A stretch of DNA of 64,000 bases from Micropterix aruncella (Eukaryota; Arthropoda; Insecta; Lepidoptera; Micropterigidae), in NCBI GenBank assembly GCA_944548615.1, contig OX155952.1, forward strand, positions 28,049,458-28,113,457, in the 5' to 3' direction. The notes below the pieces were generated by a model. That model was not told where the DNA came from and searched no databases. It worked only from the letters and a program-made list of their open reading frames with translations. How positions within the stretch are numbered: position 1 is the stretch's first letter; every line of letters begins with the position of its first letter. The position numbers and the translations under genes were made by a program. Below are positions 35,777 to 48,798 of the stretch, one piece after another.

Positions 35777-37054
35777 ACTTTCACTACTGAAATCAAAATC
35801 ATTCTGAGGATAGGAATATAGCGACCTATCTCCAATCTTAAATCAACCAAAACTACCATATTTTAATATTTAAACACATTTCATTAAGTAATGGCACTGA
35901 TGCAAACATTGTAATTTATGATGTTTGACTTAGTTATTCCAGCATTTGTATTACGAGTATAAGGCACAATGGTTTAAAATTTTCAGCACCTAATTATTTT
36001 CGTAATATTACTTTTAATTATCATAGTTTTGGGGAATATATCATGTGCCACGGAGCGTCAAACAACACATTTCAAAAACAAAAAAAAAGGTTTAATATTT
36101 CAAGTAAAATTGTTGTAGAAATTGTTAATAAACGTCGAAAGTTCTGTTGAAATAAAGTTTTATTTAATAATCTTCTATATCTTACTAGTTGATTGTCACC
36201 TAGGGATGTTTGGGTATCCGCTTCTTTCCCCTCCCACTTTTTTCCTTTCCCCTCTCCTCCCCACCCATACCCATGTAACCTATATTACTCACCGTTGCTT
36301 CAGCTATCTCTGTTCAAAAAATCACATCGGTTCATTGGTCCTTTTCAACTTTCTATTTCGCATTTATAAAATTTTCGTGGCGGTCGGTTGAACGGTATAA
36401 TAGTTGATGTGCTGCAGCGCCATCTAGTGGCGAGTTACAACAAAGTGGATAGAGGAAAAAAACAGTAATATAATAGTGGTTTATTGATGTCTAAAAATAA
36501 TCTGTCTTAAATGGGACATACAAATACAGAGCTACGTTAATTATGATAGAAACATAGATATACATAAATAAACCTACGCGATAGATACTTGGCAGTAAAA
36601 TAAAATTATGTCATGGCTTTGAAGAGAAAGAAAAGGAACTAATATCGGAACTCTGACTTTTTGGTTATCTTAGAATATAAACATCCTCGTGTAATGAGTA
36701 GACATCCTTATTGTTTGAGATATGTGTGTATATCTTAAACAATAATGAGCCTCGGGGATTTTCGAGGCGGATTTCCGACAAAACTTAGATTGGAAGAAGC
36801 GGAGATTAACTCTCAGAGAGAGAAATCTTCCTTGGGTGCCATTCTCGAACAACTTCTATCAGAATACGTTACCGCAAGGGCAGTCATACCCCCTCGACTC
36901 GCGTTACTTCATAGATCCAGCACGACAATCTGAAGGTATCTACATAGTTGTCTATAGCTATAGTGACTAGTTACTTTATAACTAATTAAACTTAAGGTGA
37001 GCTCCGTCATTAGGAGCGGCCAGGGGAACTATAATATAACTGTACTCGTAGACT
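35777..37054. other. Intergenic DNA between OR-B and OR-C
   Basis: No gene recognised. A C/T-rich patch lies at about 36220-36270. At 36709-36744 two 15-base arms (TATTGTTTGAGATAT and its near-perfect complement) form a hairpin. A short frame at 36745-36933 has no recognisable match. Confidence 0.4.
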
Positions 37055-38225
37055 ACTAGTTTCTACATCTACCTGCTGTTAATGGTAAGTTAATGGTGTG
37101 GCACATATGGTGAAGGCTGTCAACGTTTGCCACTGCTAGAGATGACATTGGGTAAACACCCTCTGAGATGCTGTGATGTTTAATGCTCATCAAATACGAA
37201 CATTATTTTCGTTAATTATCTCAACATGCTAAATACAAAAATGACAAATTTATACTAATATTATAAAGAGGTAACGTTTGTGAGGTTGTAGGAAGTAATC
37301 TCTGGATCTACTGCACCGATTTTGAAAATTCTGTTACCAATAAAAAGCCACGTTATTTGTGAGTGTCATAGGCTATATATTAATCCGAAAAATAAAAAGA
37401 CTTTTTCGTGGTAGTCGGATTTGCAAAGTAAGTCGGAGTAAAAACGGTCGAACGAAAACGTTTCTAACTAACGCTGCCTTAACGATGAGAGATATATGAT
37501 TAAGTTCTAGAGAAAAGTTGTAGAGCTTGGTAATGCCTACAAAAAAGTCAGCGACAGCATATATCTAAATTTTATATTCACAAAGTAGTTTTTTCACAAA
37601 GTCAAAGCTTGGTAATGCTACAAAAAATTCAGCGACAGCATATGTCTAAATTTTATATTCACAAATTAGTTATTAACAAAGTCACAAAAAGTAGTTTTTT
37701 ATATTAAAAAAATAATTTAAATCGTTAGATCATGTTTATTGGTCATATTACCAACAATTATGAATTTATATCAAAATAAGTAAATTTATCGTCTCAAGTG
37801 TTTAAAAGACTTTTTCCTTTTACTGCATATAATTTCCTTTTTACTGCATAAATGGTTAAATAGATAAGACACTCACAAAGAAGACATTCACAAGAAGACA
37901 CCCAGAAATAACGGTAATATAGTCAAATTGGCATGCAAATACATATGCAGAAAAAATATAACCCTTCTTTTGACAGGCAGGAAATAAATCATAGCACTCA
38001 GTACTAACCGAACCACACTTATAATTTTATCAGGCCCAACGAAGTGGGCACGGGTCAGCTAGTCTGATGATATTTTGCCTCAGATGCGTACTAGAATATC
38101 AAATCGAGATTTGCAACTGAGCGAGGAAATTCACAATCAGGCATTGATATTAACTGAGGACATGTGCTTGTAATATCAAATAAGGTATGAGGTCAACTAG
38201 GCATGACAACGCGCCATCGTTCGAT
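37055..38225 (+). repeat. Direct repeat copy 1 of a Helitron-related segment, split by a younger Helitron
   Basis: The halves 37055-37249 and 38064-38225 together match 38565-38990 (TTTCTACATCTA..., TGGCACATAT, then GATGATATTTTGC...). The frame across them corresponds to the Helitron segment between Rep and helicase. A non-autonomous Helitron (37250-38063) interrupts it. Confidence 0.75.
37250..38063 (+). mobile_element. Non-autonomous Helitron with ends defined by an empty site
   Basis: Begins TTATACTAATATTATAAAG and ends CCCAACGAAGTGGGCACGGG then TCAGCTAGT. The CCCA...TGGG arms give the small 3' hairpin expected of Helitrons. The uninterrupted paralogue at 38750-38790 reads straight through the insertion point (ACATAT|CTGACG versus ACAAAT|CTGATG), so the boundaries are precise and no bases were duplicated. 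No coding frame in 814 bp. Confidence 0.85.
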
Positions 38226-38564
38226 ACACTAACCCATTCCGGCCTAAATAAAAAAAAAATACGTTTTTCTACTTTTCAAAAAATGTAGTTATTTTATTTA
38301 TATTCCAATTTATTTATTTCGGTATTAACCAGTTTTAAAAATGTGCCAGAATAATTACTTTGCTCAAACGCTGCTATACTCCGAAATGCCAAGATATCTT
38401 ACTTAGAATCAACTGTCAAAAAAAAAACGACGGAAACTAGGAAACCCAATACCACGTTACTGGCATGTATTTTCCACCGATATATTAGGTCGATTTTTTT
38501 TCAGTCCATCCAATCTTCCACGACTGTTTCTAATTAAGTTTGCTATAAGTCAATTTTCGTGGCC
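38226..38564. other. Segmental duplication remnant
   Basis: 38331-38570 matches the far left of the window (about 130-370): AATGTGCCAGAAT, GCCAAGATATCTTACTTAGA, CTGGCATGTATTTTCCACCG. No gene. Confidence 0.6.
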
Positions 38565-38995
38565 CAACATTGTTTCTACATCTAACGTACTGTTAATGGT
38601 TAATTGTGTGGCACATATAGAGAAGCCTGTCAACATATGCCAATGCTAGAGAATGACACTCATTGGGAATACACCCTCCTAGATGCTGTGATTTTGTTTA
38701 ATGCTAGTCAAATACGAACATTGTTTTCGATCATTATCTCAACATGCTTTCATGCAACATGATTTGTGGACCAAATACAAAAATTACATATCTGACGATA
38801 TTTTGCATCAGATACGTTCTAGAATATCAATTCCAGATTTGCATCTGGCATTGATATTAAGACATATTATTCACAACAAGGCATTGATATTAACTGAGGA
38901 CATGTGCTTGTTGATATTAAACAAGGTATTAGGTCAAGTCGGTATGACAGCGTTTCAATCGTCCGATACACGATGCAATTATAGAAGAGTTAAAA
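38565..38995 (+). pseudogene. Helitron fragment (Rep-helicase linker), direct repeat copy 2
   Basis: The frame from 38701 contains SDDILHQIRSRI and ALILTEDMCLLILNKVLGQVGM, which matches the linker SEDILHRF...ALRLIEDK...LSDFGM encoded near 15260-15400 by the Helitron at 12.3 kb. Neither Rep nor helicase cores are included. Copy 1 of this segment lies at 37055-38225. Confidence 0.65.
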
Positions 38996-39012
38996 TGCGA
39001 AAAACAATATAA

Positions 39013-39516
39013 TTGCGATGCGTTGTGAGAATCAGATCAAACGAATTTTCGTTGTTCGTACACCCAGATCTAGCCAAAGTCACACATGTATTCCTTAGAG
39101 ACGATACAGTGTGGAAACCGCTGACACCACCATACACGGGCCCGGATAGAGTAATACGCCACAGAGAAAAATCGCTCGATATACAAACGGAGAGGCGAAT
39201 AGTGACGGTTTTTATGGACTTCGTAAATTCGGCGTACATACTCGCTCAGAAGACAGGGGCCCGAGAAGAGGAACGAAGTCTGGAGACACCGGTCGCACTT
39301 CGAGGAAGGCGAACCCGCCCGCCAGGAGCCAAGTATACGACCCGTTTAGGACGAATTTCTAAGACACAAGTTCGGTGGCTGCAAGCACCAGCTGGTGACT
39401 CCAAAGGAAATTCCGTAAAGGTCGTTGCCGTGCGAAGGAGAAGAGTGGGACAAACATATGCCGAGTTAAGGACACGGTTAGATATATTAAACGAGGTTAG
39501 CATCCAGTTGTTATAG
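39013..39516 (+). pseudogene. Ty3/gypsy pol C-terminal tail
   Basis: Open frame of 167 codons with HPDLAKVTHVFLRDD, KPLTPPYTGPDRVIRHREK and TERRIVTVFMDFVNSAYI. These match the end of gypsy integrases (..THVFVR.D.V..PL.PPY.GP..V..R..K.F.......VSIDRLKPA). The catalytic core and LTRs are not present. Only this tail inserted or survived between the Helitron scrap and the OR-C promoter. Confidence 0.65.
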
Positions 39517-39718
39517 TTGGAAACATGTAAATGAAAATTGATTTTTAAAAACACCTTTTATTAAACTTTGTTACAAAGGAATATATAATTTTCTATCGCT
39601 TCGGCTCCGCTTGGTATGATATTCCCTCAGAAGATGACCAAAATGAAAAGCAAGGGGTTTAAACTAAACCTACATATTAATTAAACCGTATATTTAAAGA
39701 GTGGAAGTGATCACGCTA

Positions 39719-39745
39719 GGCCAATACCGAATTGTATAAAATGTG
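39719..39745 (+). promoter_or_regulatory. Putative core promoter of OR-C
   Basis: CCAATACCGAATTGTATAAA with TATAAAA at 39735-39741, the same distance (57 bases) before the ATG as in OR-A and nearly identical around it. Confidence 0.45.
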
Positions 39746-39797
39746 AAAAATTTTGTTACCATCTCGAGTTAATCGACTTGTAAGCCATCGATACAAT

Positions 39798-42700
39798 ATG
39801 GTCGAGAACAAAACAAACTTAAAATATTTGGTATTCGATGACGTCTTTCGCCATCTTGATATCTTGATGGCGATGATGGGGATAAATAAACTCTACCAGC
39901 CTGAAAACATATTAACTAACTTTCGAATTTTTCAGTGGATTCTCTGCGTAATAAGTGCATCAAATCTGACTTTGTTGCTTATTGGCATGACATTTTTTGT
40001 TATTACATCAGAGTCAATTTTCGATACTCTTGAAACCATGCCAAATATTTTCTTTACTATTAATGCTTTAGTGAAATTGGCTACAATATTAGTACCCAGA
40101 AAGCTGATATATGAATTGACGAATGATTTAAAATTATTATGGCCAAGGTCCGATGACGAAACCTCCATAAAAAGATTTTACAAAATCGTATCGCCTATTT
40201 CTACATTATGTTTTTTCTATGCATTAATGACGACTGGTACTGCTTTTGCATTCAACATGACAACCATTTTAGGCGCATTGATGAAGTACATACAGTCTGG
40301 AGAGGTTCATATAAAAATGCCGTTTTTGTGTTGGTATCCGTTCGATGTTAAAAAGTCTGTGCCATGCTTTTTGTTTATTTTGGTCACACAGTTTTGGGCA
40401 GGTAAGTTTGGACTTTTATTTTATTTTTATGCTATGTTATATTTCCTACTTAAAATATGTACCTCCTTAAAACATTCAAATTCATAATTTAAAAATCTTA
40501 AGCGTCAAATTACTCCTAATTATATAAAATATAGGTCTCTGAATATAATATATTTGATATAGAACATTGCATTATTATGATCTAAATGTACACAGGTAAT
40601 GTAATGTAAGTACATATATACATATTTTGTCTTTGCTCTCTTGGTTTTAGTAAATTATCTAAAGCATCAATATTTAATGGTAATTGATGTTAATTGAGTT
40701 TAAATAATTAATGATTAAAATAAAAATGCAGCTAAACAGCATAACTAAAAATATTTATAAATAAATCCAAATAAGAATGAGCTCATTGAAATACAATTAT
40801 ATTTAGGTATTTAGCAAGTGGTTAAATATATGAACAGATCAAAAGAAACACTAGCCCTTAGCCTTGTCATTTTAATAAAATGTTAGGGCAAGCTTAGAAA
40901 TAGTAGAAAATCATACAATCTTGATTTTTGTGGCACAGTTGCTATTTAAGCTTTTAGTTACTATTTAAAAGTAGCCGACGCCCGAGTGCTGGGACTTATT
41001 TTGGTGGCAAAAGTCGTAAGCGGAAAAAATCTAAGTAGCATAACTTTATTACTATATAAGCTAGAGTAGATTTTTATTGCTCAAAATATTCGTAGCGTTA
41101 TTATCAATAAAAAAAATAGATTAATATAGTAGATTAAGAGGCCCTACACGAAATTTTGCGCATTTCGTGAATTTACGTAATTTTGCAGACGTAAATTTAA
41201 GGTTAAAATACTGTATTTCTATAAGTTTTATTGCACAACATAAAAGATCATTTATATTATTGTCTAATGAGTGAGCTACTTTTTTGAAAATTACTATAGA
41301 ATTTTGATTAATTGACCTTAAACCGGCGACTGTTTGTGAATTTTTGCCGTAAGAGGTTTAGAATATAACATATTTACGAATCGTTTTGACATCTAATCGG
41401 TATAAAAAAATTACAATGTATTGTTGTGAAAGTCCTCTATATAATAAGTGAATGACTTTTTACTACTTTCATATAAAATTGTTGATAAAAAAATATTTAA
41501 CTTCGTCAATTTTTTTAGAAAATGGACGTAGAAATTCTTTTTATTTTGGCTTTTTAGAACTCTCGTTCATAAAATAAAAACAACAGAAATAAACTTTAAT
41601 TCAATATCAATCCATTTCCTCAAAAAAAAATGCAAAACATTAATTAAAATTGGCAATAAAGTCTTTTAAAACAATCTAATTCTCGCGTTATGATACTCGC
41701 CTATGATACGATTCACGCCTCAAGTCAGCTAGTCCCCGCCGAGCGCTTCCAAAGGGTGGACATATCTCTTTGGCTCCGAAAATCCTACCTACCTATAGTT
41801 ATATTATACCATTGATTATAGAGGTATCACGGCCCACGTCGATTTCGTACACGGCCTCTTAAATAGTATTAGATTAACTTGAAAATGGCATTGAAACTTG
41901 CTGTTTTGAAAAATGCTATTTCGGTTTTATTTCACCAACCCAAATTGGTGTTCCTTTGATTACGCAGTCTTTGATATATTTTTGTATCACAATTGTGGAC
42001 AGGAGAGATTAACTTAATATTTGCAGTTTAATGATTATTCTTGGCTTACAGTGCTACTCCATCGATTTCTAACTAATAATCGTCACTTAATCTAGGTTAA
42101 TCGGAAATATCACAAAAAAATATATTATATTCTCTAGTAACCATATTATCAATGTTTTCGTAGTATTTATATGGCCTTCAATTAAAATATTTAGTTAATG
42201 AATAATTTAAACAATTTCAGGATTTACAGCATCTTTTTTGATGAGCATAGGAGATCTGTTTTTGTGCACTGTGATAGCGTTGCTCTGCTATCATTTTGAA
42301 ACAATTAGCGACTCTCTAAAAGCTATACAACCAATAACAGATGAAGATAATGATATCGCCAACGATTGCCTAAGGGAGTGTATTTTGTACCATTGTCGTT
42401 TATTAAGGTAAGTACCAGAAAGTAAATAAATATAATGTATTACTAGATAGATATGAGTTACAAATAAATTACTAGATACATGTTTGGATCTTCTGCGATT
42501 TTTGATATCCGATAAACCTAATAGTAGGTGTAGAATACTGCAGAATTTTAATGAATTTGAACTCAACTAAAATTTGTAGTAGCGTCCATCACATTATAAG
42601 AGTGTAGGTTTCCTAACATATACGATCTCGCTTCTCGTTTTGATTCCGTACGCTTCCTGCGTCAGCATTTGCACAATATCACACACAGATATTTATTTAG

Positions 42701-45700
42701 CCTTTAAAAGGGGGGTCCTGTTTGGCTCTTTAATATCAATTTGGCCTTCAAAAATATGCTGTTTTGTCGTCCTCCATGGAGCTTTACCGTATATTGTCAA
42801 AGCGCGTGCAGATTATTTAATGAGGCCTCTCACGCATATTATTAAACGTTCCTTAAAATACCATGTGCCTGGCTACCGGAGAGCAAGGAGAAACGACATA
42901 TTAGCTTAAAAGGAAGCAAAAACCACCCAGAAAACTCAACAACTGTCTACAGACCAGCGAGATGTATGTTTTCCTTGACAGCTTGCAGAAAAAAAAATAC
43001 AATTACAATAATATTATACTTGTATTTGGTCGACCAATAAGTGTTTTATATGTTTAATTTATATTTAATAAATAACTGTGAGATGATAAGAATGTATCAT
43101 TTTCTGTTTTAAATATTCCTTCATGATTTTTTCTGAAAGGATTTCTTGTAAAAAGCCACCCCTGATATAAAAAAAAAACCATTTTAGAAAGTAAATTTTT
43201 GATTCAGGTTCAGTGACCGTGTACTCTAAAGAAATGCCGGTGTGAACTAGCCAACAAGGTCATGCGATTCTTTTGCCTTTTTACTTGGGGTTAGGTTAAA
43301 TTATTAGTTTACTCCAATCAACCACGAAACCCAGAATGACCTACAATACAAACATTTTCGTGTTATTCACGGATTTAAGAAATGCCGCGCGCGCTCCCAA
43401 ATCGATAGGCCAAGTCGAAAATTCAGATAATAAACCGGTGTGGCATCTTGTGACAACCATCTCTTTCAACCCATATAAACATTTTTCTTTCCGAGACACG
43501 CACACTCACACATGCTTGACAGCGTATCGCATTGCGTTATCAATAAATGTCGATACTTTTTTATCGATGACTTTCGAAAATAATATATTTTATTATTATA
43601 CTCACGATAATCGATCATTTTTCTTTATTTAAAATGAAACGAGGAATTTAATATTTATTATATTTACATGTGTTATTATTCCGAAATAAACAGGTGACGA
43701 ATGCATATATTCCTTATGATATTTAGATTAGGCATATATTTAGGTATCAGAATTTGTCTCACCTACATTAATAATAGTAAACCTATCCAATTACACGGAA
43801 ACGATAGATAAAACTAACAAATGAATAACACAATAACAAAACAAACACATAAAATATTAACACCCTATTATCTTGGAATAATATTGACATATTAATATAA
43901 TGTAATATAATATTGGTTGGAATAATATCGCCAAATTGCTTTGAAAGGCGTTCCCCAGGCCGTCTTTGGCGGCTTGATATAGCGAATCACCCATTCACTA
44001 CTATCCGGTTTATGGGAACTTTTTTTAGAATGGCTTTTAATAGGTTACGAAAGCGATAAAATGGGTATTTACAATTTGAAATACATAAATTACTGTAAGA
44101 TGATAAGAATTCGTTCATGACATTTTTTTATAGGATTTCTGTTGCTAGTTGCTTACATAGATTTTTTTTTAAAATTAACATACGCTATAGTACGGCCATT
44201 ATCAACGTGCACTTGGAGTCATAAATCATTAGGCCGGACCTCTCGCTCACACTCGCTGTCTTTCGCTCGCACTATGGGGATGCGTGTTTTAAAAATAATA
44301 ATAGCAGTATCGATGTATCGATGGAATATCGATGGATTATGATGGATCGATGGTTGGATCGATAAAGATGACAAGAGATATCGATGGATATTATAGATTA
44401 TGATGAAAATTTTCGATGGGTTATTTGTAATAATTGGTTTAGTTAGTTTTAAACTCATTTATTAAGAAAAATTTTCATAAAGACAAACTAACGTATACAT
44501 GCAACAATAAAGTGAAATAAAAGTTTAAAGAATATTAAAAAAATATCTACATTAACCTAAATATTATCTTAAAATGTAACATGAAACTAAGTACTAAATA
44601 TTACAAATTACCTTTTAACAAAAAATACAATTATAGGTTGGTCAGGCTAAAAAAATATATTAAAAAAGCTATATTTTACTCGTCATCTGAACTGCTGTCG
44701 CTGCTATCTTGTAGACTTATAACCAAACGGTGCTGGTCTCTGTAAATATATTTTTCAAAATCAGCTCTTTGCAGATCTTCCGCGTGTTTAACACACTTGG
44801 CACAATTTTCCTGTGTAACATTTTCTACGGCTTCGTGAAACAATTTCTCGACATCTGCTAAATTAAACGTATTGTTCTTCGAAGCGACTTCTCCTTTAAC
44901 CTGAGCCCAGATGAGCTCAATAGGATTATATAGACAGTGGTATGGTGGTAAGCGTATCAATTCGTGTCCTAATTCGTTTGCCAATTGATCCAAAGCATAC
45001 ACTTTCGAAGGATTACTTGCTTTCACCTTACGTATTAACTCCTCTACAATCTCGGTACTTTCAAAATCAATGTTTTTTTTTTCTCAGCCATTCTTGTATT
45101 TCTGCTTTCTTCGTTTTTGAATTAGGTATCTTTTCGAGCTGAACTGAATGGTAACTTGCGTTATCGACGATAATAATGGATGGCTCTTCGAGTACTTTTA
45201 AAAAACGTTCGAACCACTCCATATATGTGTCACCATTCATTTCTGTATGATAGTCTAAGTTCTTAGATTTCACCGCTCTAAACAACAATTTAGCCTCTGG
45301 AACGAAACCAGTCCTTGCAGACCCAGCATGACAAAGAATAAGTCTAGATCCCTTTCCGGTTTTCTGGTTCTAAAATCCACCTTCGTCGTTTTCGTCGTGC
45401 CACATACGTCTTCTTGAATGATTCTGGTTAACCCAGGGCTCATCGAGGTAAAATCGGGATCGAGAATCATTGGTGGTAATTAAGTTGTGCATTTTTCTTA
45501 AAAAGTCCATTCTGGCACACTTAATGTCACTCCTTTCCATTAAATATTTCCATCCGTCGTCGCCATTTCGATATTTGTAACCTATACTCTGCAAAATGGT
45601 TTTCATGGAACTTTTCCCGCATTTAAATCCAGGTATGGCATCCTTAAATTTGTTGAGTATATTGTCCACGGTAGGATATTCTCCGTTATCATAATATGAT

Positions 45701-48700
45701 GTGATGATACGTCTCAGCACATCGATGTCGAAGTTATCTAAATTGGTTACAGTTGCCGGCTTCTTAAACGTCTCTCTTGGTGTAGTAGGAAGCCCTGATT
45801 GTAAAACTTCTTGTTTTATTTTTTTGACAGTCCGCAAAGATACTCCACAAATTGACGCCGTCAGCTCTTGAGGTTTATTAAGATTGATGACAGAAATTTT
45901 TGCTGGGTCTCTTTTAAGTTCGTCAAAAAATGTCAAAACGTTATGGATAAGACACCGAGTTTGTATGTTAATATCGCCCTTCAACTTTAGTAATTCCACG
46001 TTACAAAATAATGTCTCCATTGATGGTTGTAAATCCTCCTTAGTTGCACTGTTAGAAATTATACTGCACCGCACTGCTCGACAGACAAACTCTAACTGAC
46101 TGCCGGCAAACTACAATTGATTACAGAGCTACATTTAATTAGGTGACAATGACACAAATGCTTGAATTTGGTCGTTAAATATTTTGCAATCGCTACTTTT
46201 ATCTATCAGAATATTTCAATTCATCAGTTATGTATTTCGCAACACTGTAATGTATTGGCTTAGTCATTATTGATTTCTCTTGAATTCCCTTTATTCCCTG
46301 AAAACTCATTATAATGATAGTGATGAAAGCGACACGAAGAATTTCAATTTTAATGCCATTTAAAATACCAAATCAAGAAACTCCACAGTAAAAAAAATTT
46401 GTACGACATTCTAAATAATAAATATTTTTCATTTTGTTCGGCAACATTATAGGGAATTAAATAATGTAAGAAGTATAAATGTAAGCAGTGATACAATGTC
46501 TACTCAACTACACATAAGTTTTTAAGAGAATAAATTATTTGATTTGATTTGAGTAAATTATCGATAAGCAACGTCGACTTGTTGGACATCCTTACGCGCG
46601 TCGTCCGGCCTAATGCTTTATGACTTCAGGTGCACATTGATATTGGCCGTACAATAGTTCGAGTAACAAAAAGAAACAAAAAACTAAAAATTATGCATTT
46701 TTTTCCAAAACTCATTGCACTAGTTTATTACAGCTATAAAAGCTTGAAAGTAACTAGTACATATTTGGATAGTTATTATCCAGAAAAATCTTGCACGGCC
46801 ATTGATTTGGAAACGTGATATGCTCAACACGCTGGTTTATAGGGCTCTCAATATACCCAACGAAAACATTGATGATACTATAAAATCATACAAATTATGT
46901 AAATAATTAAACCTACCGATGGAATGACACAATTACTCTTTTTACCGTTTCGACTTTTATTGCTGAGTTGGCGACGAAGACCCATTTGTTCAGGGTCGGT
47001 TACACACACGGGTCAACACCCATCCGGCGGCCTCCACGCATGAAGCGCAGGGTAGGACTCTGCCCTGAGGGCTAGTTTCCCCCAGGAGTCAATCTTCTGG
47101 CGCTCCTGAACGGTCTGCGCACCGTAGCGCACCGTAAGCCAATCGATTGTGCTTTCTGACTAACAGTCGGGGGAGTCTGGAAACAGTACTGTTTCCTATA
47201 AAGCGGGGGTGGTGTTGACCTTAAGGCGACTGCTTTTGAAACGACCATCGGCTACCCGATTCCGGGTGAACAGCCGGGCAAAGGATGCTGTGGTCCGCGA
47301 TAGATTCGGTTGACACCGTTTCACCGTTACGTAAGGGAGAGAACCGCGCAAGCGACCTTGAACTCGTAACCAGTCAGAAGACCGGAGTAATCTGGTCGCA
47401 ACTGGAAGTAAGGGCGCGAGTGCCGGCCCGCTGGGTAACATACCTAGCTATCTCGCGGATAAGGCGTTGGCCTCTTACGGGCATGTGGCGGAGTTTGACG
47501 GTGGACTGTTTTGTCCAAAGTCTTCTGCGCTCACTTCACGGGAGATAGAACGATCAAATATCGTTAAAACTTCCTGAGGTGACGGGTTCGCCCGTTGTAC
47601 TTGACAGCTCTAGTTGTGCGTATGTTCTTTGTTCTGTAGTGTCGTTAGTAAAATTAGTGCTGATTTGTGAGGAAAATGACTAAAAATTACTGTGCAAGAA
47701 GAGAATTTTTAAATATCCAGAGGCTTACATCCAGAGGCTTTCGTATTTTAAATAAAAATGTCAATCACCAATATTTTAATATAAAAAAAACGGACATTTG
47801 TGTCCCTTACCGTTTTGTTGTTTTTTTAAATAAAAAAAATATAGCTCTCATTTGACGTACCTATATTAGCATATACACTGGGGTAACCTGTTCTGTTTAC
47901 CTGTTCTGTTGGTAACCGTCTTTACGTAAGCCTTGACCTAATTATGAACGGTTTTATATTAATTTCAGATTATGTGAATTACTAGAGGATATATTTAGCT
48001 TTTCAATCTTCGTCAACATTTCTATGAGTGCTATATCTCTGTGCACGCTGTTATTTAACATATTGGTTAGTTTATATATATAAGTCATATTTAACTTTAT
48101 TTATTATAACTTATTTTGTTTTTCTTATTTTGTTTAGGTGGTGCCTCCTGATAAATTGTCTATTTATATTTTGTACCTCGTTTCAGTCACATTTCAAGTA
48201 TTCATGTTATGTTGGTGTAGTGACAAAATTATACAACAGGTAAAAGTAATATCATTTAATACTATAAAAAGTCTCTAATATATAAAATACATTTAATACT
48301 ATAAATAAACTTTAATATTCTGTTACTTTGTTAAAGTTACCATGATTTTAGATGTTTTGAATCTATTTTACAATTTCCTGTCAGGCACTTTTATTATACT
48401 ATTGTATATTTTTATTAGAGTCAAAAACAGAGGTAGGTAACTATTATGTTAAAAGCTTCTATCACTGTTTTTCGTTTGAACCTTTAAAGTTTTGGTGTAA
48501 TTTTCAGAGTTCAGATTTAACCTCAGCAGCTTATCATAGCGGGTGGTATAAAACCGATAAAAAATTCAAAATGAATCTAATTCAGCTTCAGTTGCGGACA
48601 CAAAAATCTGTAGTACTGACTGCGATGAAATTTGTTATTCTTTCTATAAACACGTTTTTACACGTAAGTATTTTTTTTTATATTTTTGAAATGAAAACCT

Positions 48701-48798
48701 ATGTTTGTTTTTTGAAAATAAATGTTTGTATTTTCTGATAGATTGTGGGATCTGCATGGTCATACTTCACGCTACTCAGACGATTGTATGCAAAATGA
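39798..48798 (+). CDS. Odorant receptor OR-C, six exons, intact (duplicate of OR-A)
   Basis: Insect odorant receptor of 400 aa. Exons: 39798-40401, 42221-42407, 47969-48065, 48138-48239, 48508-48663 and 48742-48798 (1203 nt); each exon has exactly the length of its OR-A counterpart. All junctions are GT-AG. By my count the protein differs from OR-A at about 26 of 400 positions, 16 of them in exon 1 (for example D for G before LKLLWP, and C for S before WYPFD). No stops or frameshifts occur despite 9 kb of gene length. Intron 1 holds a TTAA MITE; intron 2 (5.6 kb) holds a LINE scrap, a Tc1/IS630-like element and a GC-rich repeat. As both copies remain open, both may be functional receptors. 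Ligand unknown. Confidence 0.9.
41138..41858. mobile_element. TTAA-flanked MITE in OR-C intron 1
   Basis: TTAA at 41134-41137 and 41859-41862. Ends GAGGCCCTACACGAAA and, inverted, GAGGCCGTGTACGAAA. OR-A lacks this insertion, so it came after the duplication or was lost there. 721 bp, no coding capacity; piggyBac-like by target site. Confidence 0.7.
42770..42909 (+). pseudogene. LINE RT scrap
   Basis: HGALPYIVKARADYLMRPLT then IIKRSLKYHVPGY resembles the RT block following GPDG.P in Jockey-like ORF2 (compare VIKACCESFIQPLIHIFNRS near 27280). About 45 codons only. Confidence 0.5.
42910..44231. other. OR-C intron 2, AT-rich DNA
   Basis: No gene recognised. A roughly 70-bp motif around AGATGATAAGAAT occurs at about 43080 and 44100. 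Short frames here show no family signature. Confidence 0.4.
44309..44420. repeat. ATCGATGG-type tandem repeat
   Basis: Irregular copies of ATCGATGGAT and related units inside the left part of the Tc1/IS630-like element. Confidence 0.7.
44676..46074 (-). pseudogene. IS630/Tc1-type DDE transposase, frameshifted
   Basis: Transposase-like protein read on the minus strand: N-terminal helix-turn-helix region with ICGVSLRTVKKIKQEV near 45840; FYLDEPWVNQNHSRRRMW (first acidic residue of the catalytic triad) near 45430; IIIVDNASYHSVQ (second Asp) near 45160; and LPPYHCLYNPIELIWAQVKG near 44920, with the last acidic residue in NPIELIW. This is the DDE_3 layout. The frame breaks near 45400, 45280 and 45050, so at least two or three frameshifts inactivate it. 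The C-terminus is acidic and Ser-rich (SSDSSSDDE). Confidence 0.75.
46611..46959. other. OR-C intron 2, nothing recognised
   Basis: About 350 bp, AT-rich; a 62-codon frame at 46630-46818 has no recognisable motif. Confidence 0.4.
46960..47613 (+). repeat. GC-rich dispersed repeat, copy 2
   Basis: Matches 17070-17680 in the same orientation. The minus-strand frame of this copy (47196-47441) shares RLRVQ-like WLRVQGRLRG, RTTASFARLFT and RVADGRFKS with copy 1. Family unknown. Confidence 0.75.

Larger units (their letters stand above)
44232..46610 (-). mobile_element. Tc1/IS630-like DNA transposon with TA flanks
   Basis: GGCCGGAC at 44232 and its complement GTCCGGCC at 46603-46610 form short inverted ends. 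TA is directly outside on both sides, as expected for Tc1/mariner-type insertion. About 2.4 kb, with a disrupted transposase gene on the minus strand. The inverted repeats are very short, so the ends are less sure than the coding part. Confidence 0.6.

Noticed and set aside
36745..36933. 62-codon frame starting inside a hairpin
   Set aside because: No family match; likely chance.
39246..39554. Minus-strand frame of 102 codons
   Set aside because: Antisense of the gypsy pol tail, which has clear family motifs on the plus strand.
42291..42566. Minus-strand frame of 91 codons
   Set aside because: Shadow of OR-C exon 2 and the following intron.
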